Translations under genes and position numbers: made by a program
Shown here: in pieces, positions 1-5,734 of the stretch
Layout: each line of letters opens with the position of its first letter
Position numbering within the stretch: position 1 is the first letter of the stretch
Source of the DNA: Candidatus Pelagibacter sp.
Lineage (GTDB): Bacteria > Pseudomonadota > Alphaproteobacteria > Pelagibacterales > Pelagibacteraceae
DNA: 21,183 nucleotides
NCBI GenBank assembly: GCA_028404615.1
Contig: JAOOBT010000010.1
Location: 1 to 21,183 of the forward strand
Direction: 5' to 3'
The notes under the pieces: model-generated
Seen by the model: only the letters and a program-made list of their open reading frames with translations
What the model was told of the DNA's origin: nothing
Databases searched by the model: none

Positions 1-426
1 AACTTTTTTACACCAGAACTTACTTTGACGAAGGGTAATTATTCTAAATACCAACCTGATTTAGAAGATAAAAAAAATATTTTAAATGCATTAAAATCTT
101 TAAAAAAAACTAATCCTTACGATCATGTTCAAAGCGTTGTTAGTAGAAATAATTTCATAGTACTAGAAAAAAATGAAGGCACAGAGAAAATGCTAAAAAA
201 AATTAAAAAAAAGAAAGGTATAAGAAATGGAGTTTTAGTAAAATATCCTAAGAAAAAACAAGACACTAGAGTCGATTTGCCAACAGTTGGCATTGAAACA
301 CTTAAACAGTGTAAACGTGCTGGTCTTAAAGGAATTGTATTGAAACACAGAAAAAATATTTTTTTAGATAAAAGCAATAGTATAAAATACGCAAATAAGA
401 ATAAAATTTTTATAACCGTAAAATGA
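1..426 (+). CDS. lpxI: UDP-2,3-diacylglucosamine pyrophosphatase LpxI, C-terminal part (5' end outside window)
   Basis: LpxI hydrolyses UDP-2,3-diacylglucosamine to lipid X and UMP in lipid A synthesis, at the cytoplasmic face of the inner membrane. The frame is open from base 1, so the gene begins upstream; the TTG at 25 is an internal codon, not the start. About 141 codons are present, covering the C-terminal half of a protein that is usually near 270-290 residues. Family signatures seen: DHVQSVV followed by a hydrophobic strand, NEGTEKML, GVLVK, and the very typical DLPTVG stretch followed by an alternating AGLKGIVLKH strand. The gene ends with an ATGA overlap to the next gene, so translation is probably coupled. 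LpxI replaces LpxH in most alphaproteobacteria, and lpxB just downstream fits. The assignment is confident from motifs and context; the start is not visible. Confidence 0.9.
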   Translation, partial: NFFTPELTLTKGNYSKYQPDLEDKKNILNALKSLKKTNPYDHVQSVVSRNNFIVLEKNEGTEKMLKKIKKKKGIRNGVLVKYPKKKQDTRVDLPTVGIETLKQCKRAGLKGIVLKHRKNIFLDKSNSIKYANKNKIFITVK

Positions 427-1490
427 TTAAAAAAGTTTCTATAATTTTAATATTTTTTATTCAAACATTTCATTTGGTATCTAAAGAGCCAAAATTAACG
501 GAAGTAATTTCTGGAATGGATAGTCCTTGGAGCTTTTCTTTCATAAGTGAAAACAGAATTATTATATCTGAAAAACCAGGAAATTTAATAATTGTTAATT
601 TGGATAATAATAAAATCAAAAGAGTAAATCATAATTTAAAGATATTAGAAGATGGTCAAGGCGGATTACTTGAAGTTTTATATTATGAAGAAAAAGTTTA
701 TGTTTCGTACTCTGAAAATAGGGGAAATGGAAATTCTAGTACTTCGGTTGCGGTTGCTAATTTTAGTGAAAATAATTTGGACTTTAGAAATATCTTTAGA
801 GCAGAACCACCAATCAATTCAGGATATCATTTTGGTTCCAGAATGGTAATTAAGGATAATTTCCTTTTTATAACTGCAGGAGAGCGAGGTAAGGGCATGA
901 TAGCGCAAGATCCGACTAAACACCCTGGTAGCATTATAAGAATTCATTTAGATGGAAAAATCCCAAAAGATAATCCTAAATTTAAAAATAAGAAAAATTG
1001 GCTACCAGAAATTTTTCAAATTGGTGTGAGAAATCCGCAAGGAATGGATTTATCACCATTTGATGAAAAAATTTATATTACCAATCATGGAGCCAGAGGT
1101 GGAGATTGGTTTGGAGAGGCAAGATATGGAGAAAATTATGGTTGGAAAATTTTAGGATGGGGTGGAAAAAATTATTCAGGAACTACAATAGGCCCTAAAT
1201 GGAAACCTGGCTTTACTAAAGCTATTAAATACTGGGTTCCTTCTATAGCTGTGAGTTCAATGATTATCTATAAAGGAAATGAATTTAAAGAATGGGAAGG
1301 TGATGCTTTGATAGGCTCACTCAAAGATCAATCACTAAGAAAAATTAAATTTAAAAAAAATGAATTAATTGAGGAGGAACTTATATTTAAAGATACTATT
1401 GGAAGAATCAGAGATATAGAAATTCAAATGAGTTCAGGTAAACTTTATATAATAACAGATCAAGGCTCACTATGGAAACTCCAAAAGTGA
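423..1490 (+). CDS. exported PQQ-type sugar (glucose/sorbosone-like) dehydrogenase family protein
   Basis: A 355-residue protein of the soluble aldose dehydrogenase (Asd/YliI, GSDH) beta-propeller family, whose members oxidise sugars with PQQ in the periplasm. Residues 1-20 are a Lys-Lys start plus hydrophobic core, consistent with a Sec signal peptide. Recognisable propeller motifs: SPWSFSF near 34-40, a GYHFGSR stretch with H136 (position of the catalytic His of the family), RNPQG with R203, NHGARGGD at 221-228, and GENYGW at 236-241. The start overlaps the lpxI stop as ATGA, and the 3' end overlaps lpxB by up to 19 bp, so it sits inside an lpxI-lpxB unit. The substrate cannot be read from the sequence. 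No PQQ biosynthesis genes are in the window, so it may depend on PQQ made elsewhere or taken up, or have a different role. Confidence 0.85.
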   Translation: MIKKVSIILIFFIQTFHLVSKEPKLTEVISGMDSPWSFSFISENRIIISEKPGNLIIVNLDNNKIKRVNHNLKILEDGQGGLLEVLYYEEKVYVSYSENRGNGNSSTSVAVANFSENNLDFRNIFRAEPPINSGYHFGSRMVIKDNFLFITAGERGKGMIAQDPTKHPGSIIRIHLDGKIPKDNPKFKNKKNWLPEIFQIGVRNPQGMDLSPFDEKIYITNHGARGGDWFGEARYGENYGWKILGWGGKNYSGTTIGPKWKPGFTKAIKYWVPSIAVSSMIIYKGNEFKEWEGDALIGSLKDQSLRKIKFKKNELIEEELIFKDTIGRIRDIEIQMSSGKLYIITDQGSLWKLQK

Positions 1491-2617
1491 AAAAAATTTT
1501 TATTTTAACTGGAGAGGCTTCGGGAGATAAATTGGCTTCAAAAGTTGTAAGTAACTTAAGAAAGATAGACACAGGTATTGAATATTTGTCGGTAGGCGGA
1601 GAGAATCTTAATAAACTTGGGGTTAAATCAATTTATAATCTAAAAGAAATTACTTACTTAGGATTTACAAATGTTATTTTAAATATTTTTAAAATTAAAA
1701 GAAAAATTAATGAGACAGTTAAAGCTATAGAAAATTTCAGTCCTGATATTTTGTTTACAGTGGATAGTCCTGATTTTACGTTGAGAGTTGCTGAAAAAGT
1801 AAAAAGAAATAACCCTGACATAAAAACTATTCACTATGTTGCGCCACAAGTTTGGGTGTGGAGAGAAGAAAGAGTTAAAAAAATTAAAAAATTTATAGAC
1901 CATATATTTTTACTTTTTAACTTTGAGAAACCTTTTTTTGAAAAAGAAAACATGAGTCATGAATTTGTCGGACATCCTTTATTAGAGCCTAATCAAGAAA
2001 GTGCAATTGATTTAAATCAAATTTTAGGAAAAAATAAAGCGCTTATTTCAATTTTTGCAGGAAGTCGTAAATCTGAAATTGAAGTTTTGACTCCGATTTT
2101 ATTAAAGTTCATTGAATTAATGAATGAAAAATATAACGATTTTACTTTTATTTTTCATTCAACAAAGGAATATTCCGATTTAATCCAATCAAAAATTCAA
2201 AAAATTAACCTTAAAAACTGTGAAGTTATAAGCGATGATAAAATAAAAAAATATATCTTACAAAAATCAGTATTTGCAGTGTCTAAATCGGGAACTGTTT
2301 CTTTAGAAATTTGCAATGCAAAAATACCTTCTATAATTATTTATAAAATGGGGTATATAAACTTTTTAATAGTTAAGATGTTAGTAAAAATAAAATTTGC
2401 AAATATTATAAATATAGCTGCAAAAAAAGAAATTATTCCGGAGTTACTTCAGTTTAATTGCAACGCTAAAAAAATTTTTGAACATGTCTCTAATTACTTA
2501 GACAACCCAAGTAAAATGGAAGAACAACTGAAAAATACACAATTAATACTTAAAGATCTTAAAACTAAAATTTCTCCATCAAAGCAGGCTGCTGAGTCAT
2601 TATTAAAATTTTTATGA
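1472..2617 (+). CDS. lpxB: lipid-A-disaccharide synthase LpxB
   Basis: LpxB is a GT19 glycosyltransferase that condenses lipid X with UDP-2,3-diacylglucosamine to form the lipid A disaccharide, on the inner face of the inner membrane. Its 381 residues match the family length. Seen: GEASGD at 14-19, a VGGENLNKLGVKSI stretch, SPDFTLRVA, HYVAPQVWVWR, FVGHPLLE, the nucleotide-site AGSRKSEIE, and SKSGTVSLE near the C-terminus. The ATG at 1472 overlaps the previous gene by 19 bp. A GTG at 1487 gives a GTGA overlap with the upstream stop and a protein beginning directly at KKIFILTGEASGD, which fits the family N-terminus better, so the true start could be 1487. It ends in an ATGA overlap with the next gene. 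The function is confident; the start is uncertain by five codons. Confidence 0.95.
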   Translation: METPKVKKIFILTGEASGDKLASKVVSNLRKIDTGIEYLSVGGENLNKLGVKSIYNLKEITYLGFTNVILNIFKIKRKINETVKAIENFSPDILFTVDSPDFTLRVAEKVKRNNPDIKTIHYVAPQVWVWREERVKKIKKFIDHIFLLFNFEKPFFEKENMSHEFVGHPLLEPNQESAIDLNQILGKNKALISIFAGSRKSEIEVLTPILLKFIELMNEKYNDFTFIFHSTKEYSDLIQSKIQKINLKNCEVISDDKIKKYILQKSVFAVSKSGTVSLEICNAKIPSIIIYKMGYINFLIVKMLVKIKFANIINIAAKKEIIPELLQFNCNAKKIFEHVSNYLDNPSKMEEQLKNTQLILKDLKTKISPSKQAAESLLKFL

Positions 2618-3543
2618 TTATATACACTCACGATGATTGTTTAAAAAAGCAAAATGGAGCCGCACATCCAGAAAGAAAAGAGAGATTAGATAGTATTATT
2701 GAGTCGATAAAATCATCTGATATTAAAGTAGAATTTAGAGAAGCTCCCAAGGCTAATCTTGAAATTGTATCTTTAGTACATCCGAAAAAACATCTAGAGA
2801 AAATCTTTGCAAGAATACCTAAAAATGGAATTATAGGAGTTGAGAAAGAGCCTTACGCAGACACTATGTTATGTCCCTATAGTAAAAATGCGATATTGAG
2901 ATCTTGCGGCTCAGGTATTGCTGCTTGTGATGATTTAATGAATAAAGATCAAAGAGTTTTTTGTGCAGTAAGACCACCAGGGCATCATGCAGAGACGGTA
3001 AGAGCGATGGGTTTTTGTTTTATCAATAATATTGCAGTATCAGCAAGATATTTACAAAAAAAATATAAAATTAATAAAGTTGCAATTATAGATTTCGATG
3101 TGCATCATGGTAATGGAACGCAGGAAATTTTTTACAATGATAGTTCTGTCGTTTACGGATCCTCACATGAGTCTCCACTTTTTCCGGGAACAGGTTCAGA
3201 AATTGAAACAGGTGTTGGTAATATTTTTAACGCCACTCTTAAAGCTGGCACTAAAAAAAAGGAATTTTTAAGTATATTTGAGACAAAGATACTTCATCCG
3301 ATAGATAGATTTAAACCAGAAGTTATACTAATATCTGCAGGTTTTGATGCGCACAAACGAGATCCTTTAGCAAATATAAATTTAGAGTCAGAGGATTTTT
3401 TTCAAATTACGAAACTTATTGTAGACATTGCAAATACCCATTCTAATGGAAGAGTAATCTCTTTTCTTGAGGGTGGTTATGATTTAGTAGCTTTATCAGA
3501 AAGTATCAGAGAACATCTTAAAGCCTTACAAACCCATATTTGA
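2614..3543 (+). CDS. histone deacetylase-like (class II) zinc amidohydrolase
   Basis: A 309-residue member of the arginase/deacetylase fold family (bacterial HDAC-like, acetylpolyamine amidohydrolase, AcuC). These enzymes remove acetyl groups from lysines, polyamines or other N-acetylated small molecules; the substrate here is unknown. Key features: HPERKERL at 18-25, the H124-H125 catalytic pair in RPPGHHAE, zinc ligands D162 and H164 in DFDVHHGNGTQ and D245 in SAGFDAH, and the catalytic-loop Tyr Y289 in LEGGYD. All expected catalytic residues are intact, so it should be active. There is no signal peptide, so it is cytoplasmic. The start overlaps the lpxB stop as ATGA, which suggests cotranscription with the lipid A genes, although no functional link is obvious. 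Its 3' end overlaps the minus-strand small ORF at 3526-3648 by 18 bp. Confidence 0.9.
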   Translation: MIIYTHDDCLKKQNGAAHPERKERLDSIIESIKSSDIKVEFREAPKANLEIVSLVHPKKHLEKIFARIPKNGIIGVEKEPYADTMLCPYSKNAILRSCGSGIAACDDLMNKDQRVFCAVRPPGHHAETVRAMGFCFINNIAVSARYLQKKYKINKVAIIDFDVHHGNGTQEIFYNDSSVVYGSSHESPLFPGTGSEIETGVGNIFNATLKAGTKKKEFLSIFETKILHPIDRFKPEVILISAGFDAHKRDPLANINLESEDFFQITKLIVDIANTHSNGRVISFLEGGYDLVALSESIREHLKALQTHI

Positions 3544-3648
3544 CCAATTATCTGGATTTTCAAATTTTTCAATCTCTTTTTTTGTAACTGGTCTAAAGAG
3601 ATAGTATCCAATATAAATCATCAAAAAAAATAAAAAAATTGTTTTCAT
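3526..3648 (-). CDS. putative 40-residue single-pass membrane protein
   Basis: A short minus-strand frame fills the gap between the deacetylase and msrB. It starts with ATG at 3648, ends with TAA at 3528-3526 and encodes 40 residues. Residues 3-18 (TIFLFFLMIYIGYYLF) form one hydrophobic segment. They are followed by RPVTKKEIEKFE and a polar C-terminus ending SNMGL. This N-terminal anchor plus charged soluble tail is typical of small envelope proteins. The stop lies inside the 3' end of the convergent deacetylase gene. An ATG at 3621 would give a shorter form. I do not recognise a family. In such an AT-rich genome a hydrophobic frame can occur by chance, so this is a moderate call; the charged tail looks more protein-like than a poly-A/T artefact. 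Confidence 0.5.
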   Translation of the reverse strand: MKTIFLFFLMIYIGYYLFRPVTKKEIEKFENPDNWSNMGL

Positions 3649-3673
3649 ATATCGATTATTATAATTTAATTTT
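3649..3673. promoter_or_regulatory. possible shared promoter between the 40-residue ORF and msrB
   Basis: The 25 bp between the two divergent starts are almost all A/T. They contain a perfect TATAAT on the plus strand at 3660-3665 and an overlapping TATAAT on the minus strand at 3663-3658. Each lies only 8-10 bp from the start codon it faces, so transcripts would be almost leaderless. No convincing -35 was seen, and TATAAT occurs easily by chance at this base composition. Confidence 0.3.
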
Positions 3674-4132
3674 ATGAATATACTAAAAAGAAAATTTATT
3701 AGCTTTACTTGTTTATCTCTGATTTCTTCAATTTTTCCGGTTCAATTTTTGGTTGCAGAAGCAAAAAAGATATTTAACCCTAATTTGTCAAATGAACAAA
3801 AAAACATAATGTTTAACGAGGGCACGGAGAGACCTTTTTCAAGTAAATTATTAAGAGAAAAAAGAAAAGGGTTTTATCATTGTGCGAACTGTGGAAATAA
3901 ATTATTTGCGTCTAATGCTAAATTTGATAGTGGAACTGGCTGGCCCTCTTTCTCTGAGTCACTTCCTGGAGCATTTAAAACTAAAGTTGATTACAGCTTA
4001 GGGATGAAAAGAATAGAATATCATTGTGCAAAATGCGGAGCTCATCATGGCCACGTTTTTAATGATGGTCCTAAAGAATCAGGTAAAAGATTTTGTAATA
4101 ATGGCCTTTGTTTAATTTTTAAACCAGAGTAA
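3674..4132 (+). CDS. msrB: peptide-methionine (R)-S-oxide reductase MsrB, exported
   Basis: MsrB reduces the R epimer of methionine sulfoxide in oxidised proteins. Of 152 residues, 1-30 (KRK, hydrophobic core, then VAEA) look like a Sec signal peptide or anchor, so the enzyme should act in the periplasm; cytoplasmic MsrB proteins lack this extension. The domain is complete: GTERPFSS at 50-57, zinc cysteines C70/C73 (CANC) and C118/C121 (CAKC), FDSGTGWPSF at 84-93, HHGHVFNDGP at 124-133, and the catalytic C141 in RFCNNG. An extra C146 lies five residues after the catalytic one. No msrA is nearby. It is separated by 130 bp from the deacetylase and by 113 bp from the next gene, so it may be transcribed alone. 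Confidence 0.95.
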   Translation: MNILKRKFISFTCLSLISSIFPVQFLVAEAKKIFNPNLSNEQKNIMFNEGTERPFSSKLLREKRKGFYHCANCGNKLFASNAKFDSGTGWPSFSESLPGAFKTKVDYSLGMKRIEYHCAKCGAHHGHVFNDGPKESGKRFCNNGLCLIFKPE

Positions 4133-4245
4133 AAAATTTAAATTTCATAAGAATCCATTAATTTCAGGTTTTTTTGTTCACAGACAGCACCCAATTTGTT
4201 CATGTTTATAAGTGAATTTAATAAATTTAAGTTTAAAAGTTTATT
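4133..4245. other. 113-bp spacer between msrB and the Pro-Glu repeat gene
   Basis: An AT-rich gap with a T7 run near 4169-4175 but no GC stem before it, so no clear terminator. A weak TTGTTC at 4196-4201 with an A/T-rich -10-like TTTAAT about 15 bp on could be a promoter for the repeat protein. Nothing else is convincing. Confidence 0.3.
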
Positions 4246-4962
4246 ATGGATTTAATTGCAGTAATTTTCATTGGAGTTGTTGTTGCTGTTAGTGGTGTGA
4301 TAAATCCAAAACCTAAAAATCCACAGGAAATTTCTCAAGCACCAAAAACGCAGGTTACTACGCCTGTCGTTCAAGAATCTAAACCTGAACCTGATCCTGA
4401 ACCGAAGCTCGAGCCAAAACCTGAACCAGAGCCAGCAAAGGAGCCAGAACCTCAACCAGAGCCAGCAAAGGAGCCAGAACCTGAACCAGAGCCAGAACCT
4501 GAACCAGAGCCAGAGCCAGAACCTGAAAAAGAAGAGCCAAAAGAGGAAGTAAATACCCAACAAGCTCAAGAACAAGATGCAAAACCAGAGGATGAAGAGG
4601 TAGTACCAGTTACTGAAGAAAGCACTGAGCCAGTTGAGGAAAAAGGCTTGAGTATGGTAAATATTCTTCTATATATCTTAGGCGCTATCGCAGTAATTGC
4701 TGCTGGAATATATTTCTTTATGAGAAGAGAGCCAACACCCCAAAGTGCAGCAGATATAGCTAGAGCTCAATCTCAACAGGATCCAACTCCAGAACCTCAA
4801 GAGGATCTAGTACAGGAAGAAACATATTCAGAACCTGAACCTCAGCCGGAACCTGAGCAAACAGTTCAAGAAGAGACACCATCAGAAACTACAGAGGAAC
4901 AACCTCAAACAGAAAATAATGATCAATCATCTAATAATGACGATGAGAATAATAATAGATAA
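4246..4962 (+). CDS. Pro-Glu repeat membrane protein of unknown function
   Basis: A 238-residue protein I cannot assign to a family. It has a short hydrophobic N-terminus (residues 3-18, possibly a membrane anchor or uncleaved signal), a long acidic Pro/Glu-rich linker (about 45-130) with a near-continuous (EP)n run at 64-94, a clear transmembrane helix at 137-158 followed by MRRE, and a second acidic Gln/Pro/Glu-rich tail ending in Asn/Asp-rich sequence. EP/KP runs in TonB and related proteins form stiff rods that span the periplasm, so a spacer or tether role is plausible, but that is inference. The Arg pair after the second helix suggests a cytoplasmic C-terminus. Local GC is higher than in the neighbours because of CCA/GAG codons. 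It is followed after 4 bp by a convergent gene. Confidence 0.75.
   Translation: MDLIAVIFIGVVVAVSGVINPKPKNPQEISQAPKTQVTTPVVQESKPEPDPEPKLEPKPEPEPAKEPEPQPEPAKEPEPEPEPEPEPEPEPEPEKEEPKEEVNTQQAQEQDAKPEDEEVVPVTEESTEPVEEKGLSMVNILLYILGAIAVIAAGIYFFMRREPTPQSAADIARAQSQQDPTPEPQEDLVQEETYSEPEPQPEPEQTVQEETPSETTEEQPQTENNDQSSNNDDENNNR
4381..4533 (+). repeat. in-frame 6-bp (Pro-Glu) tandem repeats with a 30-bp duplication
   Basis: The linker of the Pro-Glu protein is encoded by degenerate 6-bp units (CCAGAG, CCTGAA, CCAGAA). Inside it, positions 4426-4455 and 4456-4485 are a direct tandem duplication of 30 bp that differs at one base. They encode [10 protein letters not shown] and [10 protein letters not shown]. 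The units are multiples of three, so slippage would change linker length without a frameshift. Confidence 0.9.
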
Positions 4963-4966
4963 TTAA

Positions 4967-5734
4967 CTAAAAATTTTTTCCACCTTCTAGATAAGCACAC
5001 TTCTCACAAGTTTTTTCAATTTCAGGTGGTTTATTAAGATTTAAAACATCTTTCATTTCAATTAATTTTTCTTCAATCCAAGATGTATCTACCCGGTAGG
5101 GTATTAATGTAGTTTTAAAATTTATTTTGTTATCAAATTTATCATTTGTTTTTTCTCCATTACAAACGTAAAAAAATGTTCGATCTGATACTTCAAAATT
5201 CATTTTTCTTAAAATATGAACATAAATGTCCATTTGTAATTTATAACTAAGATGCCATTCAGCATCGAGATAAGAGGAAACAGTTACAGGATAAGTTGAA
5301 GATTGAGCTTTATAGTCAACTACAACTATTTTTTTTTCATTTAAATCAAACCAGAGATCATCAATACCTCCATGAATAATAAGATTAGTTTTTTTATCTA
5401 AATATGAAATTCCACCTTTTAAGGAATTCCTCCAAGTATCTAAGTCTTTATGCTGGTAAGGCACAAAGTTTAAATTATGCTTAATCATAATGGGATGGGG
5501 TTTTTGTTCTTTCCTATAAAGATCAAATTCTTTTTTTAATAACTCATCTACTGCAACGTTTAGAGCCCAACCAGGCATTGAAGGTTCTTTTAATCCTTTT
5601 ACTCTATCTAAGTAAAAACATCTTTTACAACTTAGAAAATTAAAAAATTTAGACCTACTTATTTTAAAAGGGTTGTTTGATTTTTTATCGTAAATAGATG
5701 TTTTTCTTGTTCTAAAAGATACCGCGTCTTTCAT
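4967..5734 (-). CDS. PD-(D/E)XK nuclease family protein, Cas4/RecB-like, with four Cys
   Basis: A 255-residue protein with the core of the RecB/Cas4-type PD-(D/E)XK nuclease fold. Motif II is GGIDDLWFD (D125/D126), motif III is VVVDYKAQ (D140 and K142), and the QxxxY motif is LQMDIYVHIL (Q167, Y171). Two cysteine pairs frame the domain: C36/C39 (SCKRC) near the N-terminus and C243/C246 (CEKC) near the C-terminus. That is the pattern of 4Fe-4S-binding Cas4, AddB and related exonucleases, so a single-strand exonuclease role in repair or recombination is a reasonable inference. The His often seen early in this fold was not evident. The start codon directly abuts the gltX stop with no gap, so it is surely cotranscribed with gltX and possibly with lexA. 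No CRISPR or other cas gene is present. Cas4 itself is unlikely. Confidence 0.8.
   Translation of the reverse strand: MKDAVSFRTRKTSIYDKKSNNPFKISRSKFFNFLSCKRCFYLDRVKGLKEPSMPGWALNVAVDELLKKEFDLYRKEQKPHPIMIKHNLNFVPYQHKDLDTWRNSLKGGISYLDKKTNLIIHGGIDDLWFDLNEKKIVVVDYKAQSSTYPVTVSSYLDAEWHLSYKLQMDIYVHILRKMNFEVSDRTFFYVCNGEKTNDKFDNKINFKTTLIPYRVDTSWIEEKLIEMKDVLNLNKPPEIEKTCEKCAYLEGGKNF

Noticed and set aside
25..426. A complete 133-residue gene starting at TTG 25
   Set aside because: The frame is open from base 1 and the content is the C-terminal half of LpxI, so this is an edge-truncated gene.
4138..4203. A 21-residue minus-strand frame (starts MNKLGAVCEQ) between msrB and the Pro-Glu gene
   Set aside because: Too short, no recognisable motif, no start signal and no hydrophobic segment; such frames are expected by chance in a 113-bp gap.
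4381..4533. Possible CRISPR or mobile repeat array
   Set aside because: The repeat is continuous, 6 bp in period and in frame with a coding sequence; there are no spacers.
4252..4582. Long minus-strand open frames opposite the Pro-Glu repeat
   Set aside because: They are by-products of the 6-bp repeat, giving Leu/Trp/Phe-rich nonsense on the other strand.
4967..5734. A genuine Cas4 of a CRISPR-Cas system
   Set aside because: No cas1/cas2 or array is nearby, and the gene is operonic with gltX; only the fold and Cys pattern are shared.
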